The position numbers and the translations under genes were made by a program. Below are positions 1 through 8,337 of a stretch of 64,000 bases of DNA, one piece after another. Every line of letters begins with the position of its first letter. The first letter of the stretch is position 1. The stretch comes from Deinococcus detaillensis. Lineage in GTDB: Bacteria > Deinococcota > Deinococci > Deinococcales > Deinococcaceae. Where the stretch lies: the NCBI RefSeq assembly GCF_007280555.1, contig NZ_VKDB01000005.1, positions 133,734 to 197,733 on the forward strand, read 5' to 3'. The notes under the pieces are model-generated. The model searched no databases, was not told where the DNA came from, and saw only the letters and a program-made list of their open reading frames with translations.

Positions 1-201
1 CCGGAACATCTGGCCGCGCCAACGGTGGGCGGCAAGCGGCAGCGGGTCATCAGCACGGCGGGGCAGGACGCGGTGGAAGCACTGCTGGCGCTGGGCTTCC
101 GCGACGCGCAGGTGCGCTCGGTGGTCTCGGAATTGCTGGCCAGCGACCCCGAGCAGAGCGCCGACCAGCTCATTCGCAAAAGTCTGGGCCGCTTGAGGTG
201 A
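1..201 (+). CDS. ruvA: RuvA C-terminal fragment, Holliday junction branch-migration subunit
   Basis: Only the last 66 codons are present; the gene enters from the left edge. RuvA tetramers bind the Holliday junction and load the RuvB motor. What remains is the flexible linker followed by the small C-terminal domain III (about residues 22-66 of the fragment), a three-helix bundle that contacts RuvB. The residues EALLALGFRDAQVRSVV are typical of that domain, and the protein ends QLIRKSLGRLR. The stop TGA overlaps the GTG start of the next gene by four bases, so the two are probably cotranslated, although a functional link to an LtrA protein is not known. Confidence 0.88.
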   Translation, partial: PEHLAAPTVGGKRQRVISTAGQDAVEALLALGFRDAQVRSVVSELLASDPEQSADQLIRKSLGRLR

Positions 202-1496
202 GTCCGGCTGCTGCCGACCCGCCCGACGCCGACCCCTCACCCAACCCTTCATCCAATACCGCCGACGTGGCCGCCGAGAACAAACTGCCCAACCAGGAGC
301 AGCGGGCCACCTGGCTGGAACTGTTTTTCGATTTGATCTTCGTGACCGCCTTCGACCAGCTCGCCAAGCGCTTCAGCGACGACGACACCCTGCGCGGCTT
401 CAGCACCTTCGCGCTGATGTTCGTGGCGGTGTGGTGGGCCTGGGTGGGCAACACCCTCTTCGCGGGCCGCTACGGCAATCAGGAGCGTCCCTACCGCTGG
501 GGCACGGCGCTACAACTGCTCAGCATGGGCGGCCTCGCTTTGGGCGTGCTGGGCGACTTGCAAGACGTGGGGGCTTTTTTCAGCGTGGTGTTTGCGGTCA
601 ACCGGTTCATTCTGGTGGGCATGTACGCTTTTCAGGCCAGGTCGTCTGACAGCCCTGAACTGGCCTACACCCAGATGCGCACCTTCGGGCTGAGCGCCGC
701 CGTGTGGCTGGCCTCGGCGTGGTTGCCGCCCGGCTGGCAGCAGGTCGCCTGGGGCAGCGCCGTGGGCATAGACGCGCTGGCCCCGCTGGTTTCGCGGCGG
801 GTGCAGGGTCAGAACCTGCCGCACCCCGAGCACCTGCCCGAGCGTGTCGGACTGCTGACCATCATCTCGCTCGGGGCAGTCATTACCGAAATTGTGGCGG
901 GCGCGGGCAATAAGCCGCTCAGTTTCGTGGATCAGCTTCCGGCGGCCCTCTCGCTGCTGCTGAGTCTGGCCCTCTTCAAGCTCTACTTTGACGAAGCCCG
1001 CGACTTGCCGGTGCTGCTGGCCCACCGCGACGGGCGGGTGGGTACGCTGCTGGTGTGGCTCTACAGCCACTTACCGCTGACTTTGGCGCTGACCGCGTTG
1101 GGCGTCGGCATCGGTCACGGCATCGCGCACGGGGGCAAGGAGGCCAACCAAGTTGAGCGAATCACCGTAGGCCTGTCGCTGACGGCCATTTTTGTCAACT
1201 TGGCGACGCTGCGTTTCGTGACCCAGCACGCGCTGGGCAAACTGCGAATGGATTTGAGCGTTTGGGCGCTTATTTTTGGCAGCGCGGCCATGCTGGGCTT
1301 GATGTTCGCGCCGCTGAGAACTCTGCCTTATCAGGCCGCGACCCTCGCGGTGTGCGGCGCGGCCCTGATCGCCGTTTGGCGCGACCCTGCCCGGCGCTTT
1401 CTCAGCCGAACCGAGGAAGCGGTGGCCGAGGAGATTCACCAAGCCGGTGACGGTGACGGCTCCGACGACGAACAACCGCCCACACCGCAAACCTGA
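198..1496 (+). CDS. LtrA family (low temperature requirement) membrane protein
   Basis: The protein has 432 residues. After a hydrophilic N-terminus rich in Pro, Asp and Ser (about 1-35) comes the LtrA signature WLELFFDLIFVTAFDQLA, then roughly ten to twelve hydrophobic segments to about residue 395 and an acidic tail. LtrA was named from a Listeria mutant that fails to grow in the cold; its biochemical activity is unknown. The GTG start overlaps the ruvA stop (GTGA), which supports this start over a later one. A weak hairpin with a T run follows 39 bases downstream. The family call is firm; no molecular function can be assigned from sequence. Confidence 0.85.
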   Translation: MSPAAADPPDADPSPNPSSNTADVAAENKLPNQEQRATWLELFFDLIFVTAFDQLAKRFSDDDTLRGFSTFALMFVAVWWAWVGNTLFAGRYGNQERPYRWGTALQLLSMGGLALGVLGDLQDVGAFFSVVFAVNRFILVGMYAFQARSSDSPELAYTQMRTFGLSAAVWLASAWLPPGWQQVAWGSAVGIDALAPLVSRRVQGQNLPHPEHLPERVGLLTIISLGAVITEIVAGAGNKPLSFVDQLPAALSLLLSLALFKLYFDEARDLPVLLAHRDGRVGTLLVWLYSHLPLTLALTALGVGIGHGIAHGGKEANQVERITVGLSLTAIFVNLATLRFVTQHALGKLRMDLSVWALIFGSAAMLGLMFAPLRTLPYQAATLAVCGAALIAVWRDPARRFLSRTEEAVAEEIHQAGDGDGSDDEQPPTPQT

Positions 1497-1534
1497 AGGT
1501 GCAACTCTAAAGTAAGGCTAAACATCACCTTCAC

Positions 1535-1557
1535 GCCGCGCTGGAACGGCTTTTTTT
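1535..1557 (+). terminator. Weak intrinsic terminator after the ltrA-like gene
   Basis: A short GCCG/CGGC stem (1535-1538 with 1547-1550) is followed at once by seven T residues. The stem is only four pairs, but the long T tract and the position between two independently transcribed genes make a terminator plausible. Confidence 0.45.
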
Positions 1558-1625
1558 GCTTTGAGCCTAGAATGTTGCCCACGCTTCACAGACGCCGCCC
1601 CCCGTTTTGCCGCTAGCGTGCGGGC

Positions 1626-2636
1626 ATGACCCAAAACTCAAATACCCTGCCCGCCACCTTCCGCGCCCTGCTGCTCACCAAAGACGGCGACGCGGTGAGC
1701 GCCAATGTCACCGACGTGTCCAGCCAAGATTTACCTGCCGGCGAGGTAACGGTGAAAGTGGACGCGTCCGACCTGAACTACAAAGACGGGCTGGCGATTT
1801 TGGGCAAGCTGGGCATCCGCACCTATCCGATGGTGCCGGGCATCGACCTTGCCGGAACGGTGCTCGATAGCTCGGATTCACGCTATCAGGCCGGCGACGC
1901 CGTGACCCTGACCGGCTGGGGCGTGGGCGAGCGGCACTGGGGCGGCTACGCCGAGTTGGCCCGCGTCAAAGCCGACTGGCTGGTCAAAACGCCCAAGCGC
2001 TTCAGCGCCGCCGAGGCGATGGCGGTGGGCACGGCGGGACTGACCGCCATGCTGTGCGTGATAGCGCTGGAAGACGCTGGAGTGACACCAGAAGACGGCG
2101 AGGTGCTGGTCACGGGCGCGGCGGGCGGAGTGGGCAGCGTGGCCGTCAGCTTGCTGGCCGCACGCGGCTACCGCGTCACCGCCGCCACGGGCCGGGCTGA
2201 GACTGAGGGCGAATACCTGCGCGGGCTGGGCGCGGCGGAACTGCTCGACCGGGCCGAGTTGAGCGCTCTCAAAAAGCCGCTGGAAAAAGAGCGCTGGGCG
2301 GCGGCCGTGGACGTGGCGGGCGGCGCGACCCTGGCGGGCGTGCTGGCCAGCACCAAGTACGGCGGCCACGTGGCGGCCTGTGGACTGGCCGACAGCGCCA
2401 GCCTGACAACCTCGGTGCTGCCCTTTATTTTAAGAAACGTCACCCTGCACGGCGTGGACAGCGTGCAGTGCCCCGCGCCTCAGCGTCAGCGGGCCTGGAA
2501 CCGGCTGGCCGCCGAGCTGCCTGAAAAGCTGCTTAAGGACGGCGTGCAGATGGCCAAGCTCGAAGACCTGACCCGCCTCGCGGCTGAGATTCTGGCGGGC
2601 CGAGTGCGGGGACGTACAGTGATCGAGCTGGGTTAA
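1626..2636 (+). CDS. acuI: YhdH/AcuI-type NADPH quinone/acryloyl-CoA reductase
   Basis: The protein has 336 residues and belongs to the zinc-independent medium-chain dehydrogenase/reductase superfamily. The GroES-like N-terminal half carries DLNYKDGLAI and PGIDLAGTV, both characteristic of the YhdH/AcuI subgroup. The Rossmann half has the nucleotide motif VTGAAGGVGSVAVSLLA near residue 160. AcuI reduces acryloyl-CoA to propionyl-CoA with NADPH; other members reduce quinones or enones, so the substrate is inferred from subgroup similarity only. The -10 hexamer TAGCGT (1614-1619) lies six bases before ATG, which predicts a leaderless mRNA and fixes the start. It is probably transcribed alone. 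Confidence 0.83.
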   Translation: MTQNSNTLPATFRALLLTKDGDAVSANVTDVSSQDLPAGEVTVKVDASDLNYKDGLAILGKLGIRTYPMVPGIDLAGTVLDSSDSRYQAGDAVTLTGWGVGERHWGGYAELARVKADWLVKTPKRFSAAEAMAVGTAGLTAMLCVIALEDAGVTPEDGEVLVTGAAGGVGSVAVSLLAARGYRVTAATGRAETEGEYLRGLGAAELLDRAELSALKKPLEKERWAAAVDVAGGATLAGVLASTKYGGHVAACGLADSASLTTSVLPFILRNVTLHGVDSVQCPAPQRQRAWNRLAAELPEKLLKDGVQMAKLEDLTRLAAEILAGRVRGRTVIELG

Positions 2637-2762
2637 TGGAGTCTAGAAGGAAGGCTGAGAGCAGGTTGAGGCCTTCAATCTTCAGATCGGCATCCAGAAA
2701 CGCGGGGCCATAAGCGCGAAACCCTACGGTCACGCAGGGCTTTGTTGTGTTGAATTGAGGGC

Positions 2763-3386
2763 ATGACCACGCTTATTCTCGGCGCAACTGGCGGCATCGG
2801 CTCGGCTCTCGTTCAAAGTTGGCCTGACAAGGAGCTTTATCTCAGCGGGCGCGATGAAGGCAAACTCCAAGCGCTGGCCCAACCGCTCAACGCCAAGGCC
2901 CTCAAGGTCGATGTCGGCTTTGAAAGTCAGGTCAGCAAGCTTTTCGAGGGGCTTCCAGACACTCTGGACACCATCGTCTACGCGGCGGGGTCAGCTTATC
3001 CGGAAGCGCTGGCCAGTGCCAAAGCTGAAAGTGTGCGCCATGTCTGGAACGCCAATTATTTTGGGCTGCTGTGGACACTCAAGTACGGGCTGCCCAAATT
3101 GGCCTCGGGCGGGCGGCTGTACGTCATCGGCGCACGCGAAGAGCTGACTACTGCGAGGGGATTTTCGCAGTACGCGGCCAGCAAGGCGGCGGTGGCGCGG
3201 CTGCTGACTATTGCCCGCCTAGAAGCACGCGGCAAAACGCTGACGCTGGTGCTGCCGCCCGCCGTGGACACTGGGCTGTGGGCGCAGGTCGGCAAGGTGC
3301 CCAAAGGCGCAGTGACGCCGCAGGTGGTGGCCGAAGCGATAGTGGCCGACCGCAGTGGAGCGGGACAGGAGGAGCTGCGCGTCTGA
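2763..3386 (+). CDS. Short-chain dehydrogenase/reductase (SDR)
   Basis: The protein has 207 residues, short for an SDR but complete in the core. It starts with the Rossmann motif LILGATGGIG (residues 4-13), has the NAG-like segment YAAGSAYP, and the catalytic pair Y137 and K141 in FSQYAASKAAVA. The C-terminal substrate loop region is reduced, as in other compact bacterial SDRs, so the substrate cannot be guessed. The gene stands alone, convergent with an SMR efflux gene whose stop lies seven bases away. The substrate is unknown. Confidence 0.8.
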   Translation: MTTLILGATGGIGSALVQSWPDKELYLSGRDEGKLQALAQPLNAKALKVDVGFESQVSKLFEGLPDTLDTIVYAAGSAYPEALASAKAESVRHVWNANYFGLLWTLKYGLPKLASGGRLYVIGAREELTTARGFSQYAASKAAVARLLTIARLEARGKTLTLVLPPAVDTGLWAQVGKVPKGAVTPQVVAEAIVADRSGAGQEELRV

Positions 3387-3393
3387 ATCGATT

Positions 3394-3741
3394 TCAGGCC
3401 TGAGCGTCTTTGCTGCCGCTCGACAACTTCAGGCCAATCAGCGCCGCGACGAGTACGCCCAGCAGGGCCAGCCGCAGCAGGCTGAGACTCTCGCCGAACA
3501 TCAAGCTGCCCACTGCGACTGCGCCCACTGAGCCGATGCCCGTCCAGATGGCGTAGGCCGTGCCCAGCGGAATGGTTTTGAGGGCGCGGGCGAGAAAGTC
3601 GAAGCTGAAGTAGGCGCAGATCAAAAAGAGGTACAGGAACTGCGGGCGGGTCTGCTCCAGCTTCAGGGCGGTGGCAAAACCGATTTCGAGGAGGCCCGCC
3701 AGCACCAACCAGTGCCAGCCAGTCCAGCACGGGCCGCTCAT
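3394..3741 (-). CDS. SMR family small multidrug/guanidinium exporter, subunit 2
   Basis: This four-helix membrane protein has 115 residues and is of the small multidrug resistance family. It carries the essential membrane-embedded Glu (E19 in WLVLAGLLEIGFA) and the loop YAIWTGIGSVGA. It is the second gene of a two-gene set with the SMR gene at 3845-4159, and paired SMR genes often make heterodimers. The chosen ATG at 3741 has a GGAG ribosome site five bases before it. Both the ribosome site and the ATG lie inside the right-hand part of the palindrome at 3739-3781. An upstream in-frame start would add eight residues encoded by the palindrome. Exported substrate unknown. Confidence 0.85.
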   Translation of the reverse strand: MSGPCWTGWHWLVLAGLLEIGFATALKLEQTRPQFLYLFLICAYFSFDFLARALKTIPLGTAYAIWTGIGSVGAVAVGSLMFGESLSLLRLALLGVLVAALIGLKLSSGSKDAQA

Positions 3742-3781
3742 ATGGACTCCGCTAAATTCCGACACAAGCGGAGTCCATATG
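3739..3781. repeat. Perfect 15-bp inverted repeat between two SMR genes
   Basis: The arms 3739-3753 (CATATGGACTCCGCT) and 3767-3781 are exact reverse complements, separated by 13 bases. Each arm contains GGAG-N5-ATG reading outwards, so each strand gets a ribosome site and a start codon. On the minus strand these serve the SMR gene ending at 3394. On the plus strand they open only a 42-codon frame (3779-3907) with a hydrophobic beginning. The flanking segment 3790-3804 shares 14 of 15 bases with the interior of the repeat at 63566-63690, so this may be a member or relative of a mobile short repeat. Confidence 0.8.
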
Positions 3782-3844
3782 TCTTTCCTACTCCTGTTGG
3801 TCGGATTTCAAGCCCTACTGTGGGGCTTTCAATCGGAACCTGCA

Positions 3845-4159
3845 TCACGGCACCACTCGCAGTCCGATAATGGCCAGCACCACCGTGCCGAGCAGTCCGA
3901 GACGTAGCGGCGTGGCTTCTTCCTTAAAAAACATGAAGCCGATGATCGCCGTGCCCACCGCACCGATCCCCGTCCAGACCGCATAGACCGTGCCGAGCGG
4001 CAGCGTCTTGAGCGCCTGACTCATCAGGCTGAAGCTGGCGATGGTAAACACCAGAAACAGCGCACTCGGCCAAATTTTCTTGAAGCCCTCGCTCAGCTTG
4101 AGGCAAGTCGTGAAACCGATCTCGCACAGCCCAGCCAACACCAGTACCGTCCATCCCAT
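3845..4159 (-). CDS. SMR family exporter, SugE/Gdx-like, subunit 1
   Basis: The protein has 104 residues, the usual SMR length, with four transmembrane helices. E13 (LAGLCEIGF) is the conserved proton/substrate site, and the sequence LPLGTVYAVWTGIGAVGTA resembles E. coli SugE (Gdx), a guanidinium exporter, closely. It starts with ATG at 4159 behind a GGGAG ribosome site. It is the first gene of a pair with 3394-3741 and is divergent from a TetR regulator at 4232; the promoter and two copies of an operator lie between them. The likely role is efflux of a cationic toxic compound; the substrate is an inference. Confidence 0.87.
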   Translation of the reverse strand: MGWTVLVLAGLCEIGFTTCLKLSEGFKKIWPSALFLVFTIASFSLMSQALKTLPLGTVYAVWTGIGAVGTAIIGFMFFKEEATPLRLGLLGTVVLAIIGLRVVP

Positions 4160-4175
4160 TCTTGAACTCCCTTTT

Positions 4176-4221
4176 TAGCACGAGCTTGCTAAATCTTGTT
4201 TTTAATAGCACGTTTGTGCTA
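4176..4221. promoter_or_regulatory. Two tandem operators for the divergent TetR regulator
   Basis: Two copies of TAGCA-N6-TGCTA occur at 4176-4191 and 4206-4221, centre to centre 30 bases (about three helical turns). They lie in the 72-base gap between the regulator and the SMR pair. The second copy sits inside the spacer of the SMR promoter and against the regulator's own start, so binding should repress both directions. The first copy lies just past the expected SMR transcription start. Confidence 0.75.
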
Positions 4222-4230
4222 AAAAGACAA
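4202..4230 (-). promoter_or_regulatory. Promoter of the SMR pair
   Basis: Reading the minus strand, a -35 TTGTCT (4225-4230) is followed after 17 bases by a -10 TATTAA (4202-4207). The spacer contains the operator copy at 4206-4221. The transcript would start near 4195 and carry the GGGAG ribosome site of the first SMR gene. Confidence 0.6.
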
Positions 4231-4231
4231 G

Positions 4232-4837
4232 ATGCCCCGCATTGTCGATCACGATCAGCGTCGCCGCGAACTGGCCGAAACCGTCTGGGCACTGGTGCGC
4301 GAGCACGGCGTAGCGGGCGTCAGCCTGAGACAGATCAGCGAGCGCTCCGGCTGGTCGAGCGGCGCGATCCGGCATTATCTGCCGCACCGAGAAGCGATCC
4401 TGATGTTTGCCGCGCAGCACATCGCCCAGCGGATCGAAGGGCGGATGCTGGGACTTAAACAGACCGGAGACGTGCTGGGCGACTTCCTGAATCTGCTGCG
4501 TGAGGTGCTGCCCCTCGACAGCGAGCGCCGCGCCGAATCGCAAGTCTGGCTGGCCTTTGTCGGCCTGAGCATCAGCGATCCAGGTCTGGCCGATACTCAG
4601 GGGGTGGCCTACCGCGCCCTGAGCGAGGTCTTCCAGGGAATTTTTGAGGAGTTTACTAAGTTAGGCCTCCTGAATCACCCGGCCCCTGAGAACGCCGCCC
4701 GCGAAATTCAGGCGCTGATCGACGGCCTGAATGTTCACTTGCTGCTGAATCAGATCACGCCCGACGCCGCTTGGGCCACCGTAGAGACGCGCGTTCGGCA
4801 ATTGATCCGGCCACTGACAGACCAAGAGATGACATAG
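4232..4837 (+). CDS. TetR/AcrR family regulator of the SMR efflux pair
   Basis: The protein has 201 residues. The N-terminal helix-turn-helix (about 8-52) reads GVAGVSLRQISERSGWSSGA followed by IRHYL, close to BetI-type TetR proteins. The remaining helical domain should bind the inducer. It is divergent from the two SMR genes, the classic layout of a local efflux repressor, and the operator pair at 4176-4221 abuts its start. No good ribosome site precedes the ATG, so translation may be leaderless or nearly so. Its TAG stop codon is formed by the first three bases of the interspersed repeat at 4835-5001, so the repeat may have set the present C-terminus. Confidence 0.88.
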   Translation: MPRIVDHDQRRRELAETVWALVREHGVAGVSLRQISERSGWSSGAIRHYLPHREAILMFAAQHIAQRIEGRMLGLKQTGDVLGDFLNLLREVLPLDSERRAESQVWLAFVGLSISDPGLADTQGVAYRALSEVFQGIFEEFTKLGLLNHPAPENAAREIQALIDGLNVHLLLNQITPDAAWATVETRVRQLIRPLTDQEMT

Positions 4838-5001
4838 AGCATTTGTCCGTTCCATTGTTGTGGAAAAGCACCCCACCAATTCCACTGTCTTGGGCAGAAC
4901 GGCACCCATATGGGGCCTGCCCGCTCCCATCCGCTCTAGCACGTATTTCGCTCGCTCCACTCGGTCATAAAAGTCTTGCAACTTTTACGACAAATGCTCT
5001 A
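4835..5001. repeat. Interspersed short repeat with 13-bp terminal inverted repeats (copy 1)
   Basis: The ends TAGAGCATTTGTC (4835-4847) and its exact reverse complement (4989-5001) bound a 167-base noncoding stretch. The same ends, plus the shared inner border CTTTTACGAC, occur at 63566-63690 in this window. The interior contains a small hairpin near 4850-4865. Size, noncoding nature and inverted ends resemble the small noncoding repeats known in Deinococcus genomes, or a MITE. No transposase is encoded. Confidence 0.8.
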
Positions 5002-5021
5002 GAGAACCGCTTTCTTCTGAC

Positions 5022-5912
5022 TCAGCCCGCGTCATTCAGCACGGGCTGACCCGCCCGCTGCGGCCAGTTGGCCACCAGCACACCCACCAACGTCAGCGCC
5101 CCCGCACTCAGTTCGCCGGGTGTGAAGCGCTCGCCCAGCAACCACACGGCCAGCCCAAAGGCCACCAGCGGTGAGAGGTTTTGCCAAATGCTGGTTCGGG
5201 CCGCGCCCAGCACCTGAATGCCGTTGCCCCAAGCCAAGTAAGCGAACACGTTGGAGAGCAGGCCCGACAGGGCAGCCAGCCCCCAGATCAGCGGCGGCGC
5301 GGAGAGCTGGCCCAGCGTGGGCAACACCGGAATAAGCAGCGGCAATGTGCCGATCAGCGTGGCGAAGGTGACGAACGGCAGCAGTCCCAGCCGCGCCACC
5401 AAGGGCCGGTTGGCGAGCGTATAACCAGCCCAGGTCAGCGACGACAAGCCCAAAAAGCCTAGACCCAGCAGATTGAGCGTGCTGCCGGGCTCCAGCGTCT
5501 GACCCAGCAGCCACAGCATGCCGCTGAGCGAAACCAGCACCCCCAGCACCTGAAGGCGGTTGGGCCGCTGACCCACCAAGCTGCCCAGCAGCACCACCAG
5601 AATCGGCACCACCGCATTAGACAGCCCCGAAATCCCGGCAGGCGAGCGGTCGACGCCGATGACCGAGAAGTTCTGGAACAGCGTGGTGCCGAGCAGCCCC
5701 GCCCCCACGACCCACAGCCAGTCCCTGAAACTCCATTTCGGCCAGCCACTCCGCAGCAGCGTCAGCCCCAGCAGCACCAGAGACGCCGCTCCCAGCCGCA
5801 GCCCGATGGTCTGACTGCGGGTAAAAAAGTCCAGCAGCACTTTGAGGGCCACCACGTTGCCGCCCCAGATCAGCACCGTCAGGATGACCCCGATGTAAGC
5901 GCGGGCGATCAT
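5022..5912 (-). CDS. EamA/DMT-family metabolite transporter
   Basis: The protein has 296 residues in ten hydrophobic segments arranged as two EamA repeats of five helices each (about 5-135 and 145-285). The first repeat opens with VLIWGGNVVALK, typical of this family. Drug/metabolite transporters of this type export amino acids or other small metabolites; the substrate cannot be told from sequence. ATG at 5912 follows a GGAGG ribosome site. The gene lies downstream of purU on the same strand with a 51-base gap, and they may share a transcript. Confidence 0.85.
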   Translation of the reverse strand: MIARAYIGVILTVLIWGGNVVALKVLLDFFTRSQTIGLRLGAASLVLLGLTLLRSGWPKWSFRDWLWVVGAGLLGTTLFQNFSVIGVDRSPAGISGLSNAVVPILVVLLGSLVGQRPNRLQVLGVLVSLSGMLWLLGQTLEPGSTLNLLGLGFLGLSSLTWAGYTLANRPLVARLGLLPFVTFATLIGTLPLLIPVLPTLGQLSAPPLIWGLAALSGLLSNVFAYLAWGNGIQVLGAARTSIWQNLSPLVAFGLAVWLLGERFTPGELSAGALTLVGVLVANWPQRAGQPVLNDAG

Positions 5913-5963
5913 GGGGCCTCCAGAGCGCGTTCCCAGCTGGCTCGGTTGCTCACTGGCCGCGTC

Positions 5964-6854
5964 CTAGAACACCACCGTTTTGTTGCCCGACACCAGCACC
6001 CTATCTTCCACATGCGCCTTGACGGCGCGGGCCAAGACCTGGCGCTCCACATCGCGGCCTAGCCGCATCAAAGTCTCGGGCGTTTCGCGGTGGTTCACGC
6101 GGGCCACGTCCTGCTCGATGATCGGCCCGGCGTCAAGTTCCTCGGTGACGTAGTGGGCGGTGGCTCCCACCAACTTGACGCCGCGCTGGAAGGCCGCCCG
6201 GTAAGGGTTCGCGCCGATGAAGGCAGGCAAAAACGAGTGGTGGATATTGATGACCGGCACCCCCAGGCCGTGCAGCATCTCCCCCGACAAAATCTGCATG
6301 TAACGGGCCAGCACCACGAAGTCCACACCCGCTTCACGGAAAAGCCGCGCCTGTTCCTGCTCGGCTTCGGCTTTGTTGTCTTTGGTCACGCTGACCTGGG
6401 CGAACGGCACGCCGAACATCTCCGCGTCGCCGCGCAGGGTGTCGTGGTTGCTGACGACCAGCGGAATCTCCACGTCGAGTTCGCCCCGGCGCTTGCGGAC
6501 CAACAGATCCAGAAAACAGTGGTCGTACTTGCTGACCATGATGCCCATCCGCTTGGGCTGAGCGGTGTACCAGACACGCCAGTTCATTTCAAACGGCTCG
6601 GCCACTTGCTGAGCAAAGGCCCGCTCGAACTGCTCTTTGGCAAGGTCTAGGCCGTCTAAATGAAACTCCATCCGCATAAAAAACTGCCCGCCCTGCGGAT
6701 CGGTGGAATGCTGATCGGAGTGGATGATATTCGCGCCGTGATGGTGCAGAAACTGCGACACCGCCGCCACGATGCCTTTGCGGTCGGCGCAGGCGATGGT
6801 CAGGCGGGCGGTGTGGCGGGGATCGGTGCGGTCAAGACCTTGGGCCAGCGTCAT
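5964..6854 (-). CDS. purU: Formyltetrahydrofolate deformylase
   Basis: PurU hydrolyses 10-formyltetrahydrofolate to formate and tetrahydrofolate, balancing one-carbon pools and supplying formate to PurT. The 296-residue protein has an N-terminal ACT regulatory domain ([19 protein letters not shown], about 18-90) and a formyltransferase-like hydrolase domain with [28 protein letters not shown] and a final conserved Asp. I chose the ATG at 6854, which gives the family length; an in-frame ATG at 6893 would overlap the divergent aminopeptidase start. Deinococcus purB also lies in this window, about 11 kb away. Confidence 0.92.
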   Translation of the reverse strand: MTLAQGLDRTDPRHTARLTIACADRKGIVAAVSQFLHHHGANIIHSDQHSTDPQGGQFFMRMEFHLDGLDLAKEQFERAFAQQVAEPFEMNWRVWYTAQPKRMGIMVSKYDHCFLDLLVRKRRGELDVEIPLVVSNHDTLRGDAEMFGVPFAQVSVTKDNKAEAEQEQARLFREAGVDFVVLARYMQILSGEMLHGLGVPVINIHHSFLPAFIGANPYRAAFQRGVKLVGATAHYVTEELDAGPIIEQDVARVNHRETPETLMRLGRDVERQVLARAVKAHVEDRVLVSGNKTVVF

Positions 6855-6891
6855 ATCGGCTGAGTTTAGCTCACGGGGGTATCTTTGAGGC

Positions 6892-8049
6892 ATGGCCTCC
6901 GAACTCAGCACATCCGGTTTCGTCAAGACCGACCTCAGCGAGAGTGACCTTATTAAACCCGACCTCGTCAAGTACGATCCCGCCGCCCACGCCGAACTGA
7001 TGGCCGGCTACTGCATCGGCGCTCAGGCCGGCGAGCGCATTCTGCTGAGCGGCGGCGTACAGACCTTGCCGCTTTTTGAGGAAGCCGCCCGCGCCCTGCT
7101 GCGGCGGGGAGCTTTGCCGGTTTTGCGGCTGGAGTATCCGGGGCAAGCCGAAGATTTCGCGCAGCTGGCCTCCGACCTCATCTTGGAGAGCCTTCACCCC
7201 GCTGAGCTGGCTGACGTTCAGGCCATCGACGGCAGTATCCGGCTGCTGACCCAGAGTTTGCCCAGATTGGGCGCTCCCGCCGATCCCACGCGCCAGGCCC
7301 GACGCGTCAAGGCCACGCAGCCGCTGAACGCCGCCAGAAGCAGCAAAAAGTGGACGCTGACCCAGTACCCCACTCCTCAGGGCGCGGCGGCGGCGGGCAT
7401 GAGCCTGCCCGAATACGAAGATTTCGTGTCGCGGGCGATGTTTCTGAACACCCCCGATCCGGTGGCCGAGTGGGGCAAGGTGCGCGTCCGGCAGGTCCAA
7501 TTGATCGAGCGCCTCAGCCGCGCCGATGTGATCCGGATTGTGGCTCCTCAAACCGACTTGACCCTCAGCGTCAGGGGCCGGACTTGGGCCAACTCGGACG
7601 GCAAGCGCAACATGCCCTCGGGCGAGGTGTTCGTGTCGCCGATTGAAGACAGCGCCGAGGGCCAGATTTATTTCGGCTTGCCCAGCGAGTACGCCGGACA
7701 GCCGGTAGAAGGCATTACGCTGCGCTTAAAGGCCGGCCAGATCGTGGAGGCCCACGCCGAAATCGGCGACGACGTGCTGCAAGCCGCGCTGTCTACCGAT
7801 CCCGGCGCACGTTTTCTCGGCGAGATCGGTATCGGCAGCAACGGCGGTATCCAGACGCCCAGCCGCAACATCTTGTACGACGAAAAAATCGGCGGCACGG
7901 TGCATCTGGCGGCTGGGCGCAGCTATCCCGAAACCGGCGGCCTCAACCAAAGCGCCATCCACTGGGACATGATCTGCGATCTTCGTGGCAACAGAGGCCA
8001 AATTCTGCTGGACGGCGAAGTGTTTCAGGAAAACGGCCTGTTTGTTTGA
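6892..8049 (+). CDS. M29 family metallo-aminopeptidase (AmpS/AmpT type)
   Basis: The 385-residue protein matches thermophilic M29 aminopeptidases, cytoplasmic dimers that remove N-terminal residues using two metal ions. Metal-ligand regions are visible: the Glu in [10 protein letters not shown], the Glu in [10 protein letters not shown], the His in [14 protein letters not shown], and the His and Asp in [10 protein letters not shown]. The first ~25 residues ([19 protein letters not shown]) look like a low-complexity lead-in. A -10 hexamer TATCTT (6880-6885) six bases before ATG predicts a leaderless message. It is divergent from purU with only 37 bases between the starts. Confidence 0.9.
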   Translation: MASELSTSGFVKTDLSESDLIKPDLVKYDPAAHAELMAGYCIGAQAGERILLSGGVQTLPLFEEAARALLRRGALPVLRLEYPGQAEDFAQLASDLILESLHPAELADVQAIDGSIRLLTQSLPRLGAPADPTRQARRVKATQPLNAARSSKKWTLTQYPTPQGAAAAGMSLPEYEDFVSRAMFLNTPDPVAEWGKVRVRQVQLIERLSRADVIRIVAPQTDLTLSVRGRTWANSDGKRNMPSGEVFVSPIEDSAEGQIYFGLPSEYAGQPVEGITLRLKAGQIVEAHAEIGDDVLQAALSTDPGARFLGEIGIGSNGGIQTPSRNILYDEKIGGTVHLAAGRSYPETGGLNQSAIHWDMICDLRGNRGQILLDGEVFQENGLFV

Positions 8050-8232
8050 GTTCTAGGCGAGTGCAGAGCGTTGACAAAGGTAAACAGGATTGAGGTCCAG
8101 CGTCTTACCGACTGAGCTGACCTCAAAGCGCACTTTTGCAGCTGGGCAGGCCGTCCAAGCTCTGGCCCCCAACCCGGCAATCTGAGGCATGCGATCCGAG
8201 AAAGGCCCCGCCGAGGGAGTTAGTTCGTCCAG

Positions 8233-8261
8233 TTGACAAACAAAACCGGAAGGCGTACCTT
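8233..8261 (+). promoter_or_regulatory. Promoter of the ROK-sugar transporter operon
   Basis: A consensus -35 TTGACA (8233-8238) is followed after exactly 17 bases by TACCTT (8256-8261). The expected start near 8268 leaves a leader of about 70 bases with an AGGAG ribosome site at 8322-8326 before the ROK gene. This is one of the few classical two-box promoters with a leader in the window. Confidence 0.7.
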
Positions 8262-8337
8262 CATGAAAGTTAAACAACCCCCATTTTCCTCATCTCTCCT
8301 GATTATTCGGGAGCTGTTCTCAGGAGTGTCGCCGACC

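Noticed and set aside
3779..3907. 42-codon plus-strand frame opened by the palindrome between the SMR genes
   Set aside because: It has a perfect ribosome site, but the C-terminal half is antisense to the SMR gene and has biased composition; kept only as part of the palindrome finding.
8087..8145. Minus-strand stretch resembling a tRNA D-arm and anticodon arm (AGCTCAGTCGGTAAGAC)
   Set aside because: No T-arm, no acceptor stem and an imperfect anticodon stem; at most a chance or decayed tRNA-like sequence.
8053..8277. 74-codon frame on the minus strand between the aminopeptidase and the ROK gene
   Set aside because: It has no ribosome site, an implausible protein composition, and runs through the strong promoter of the ROK operon.
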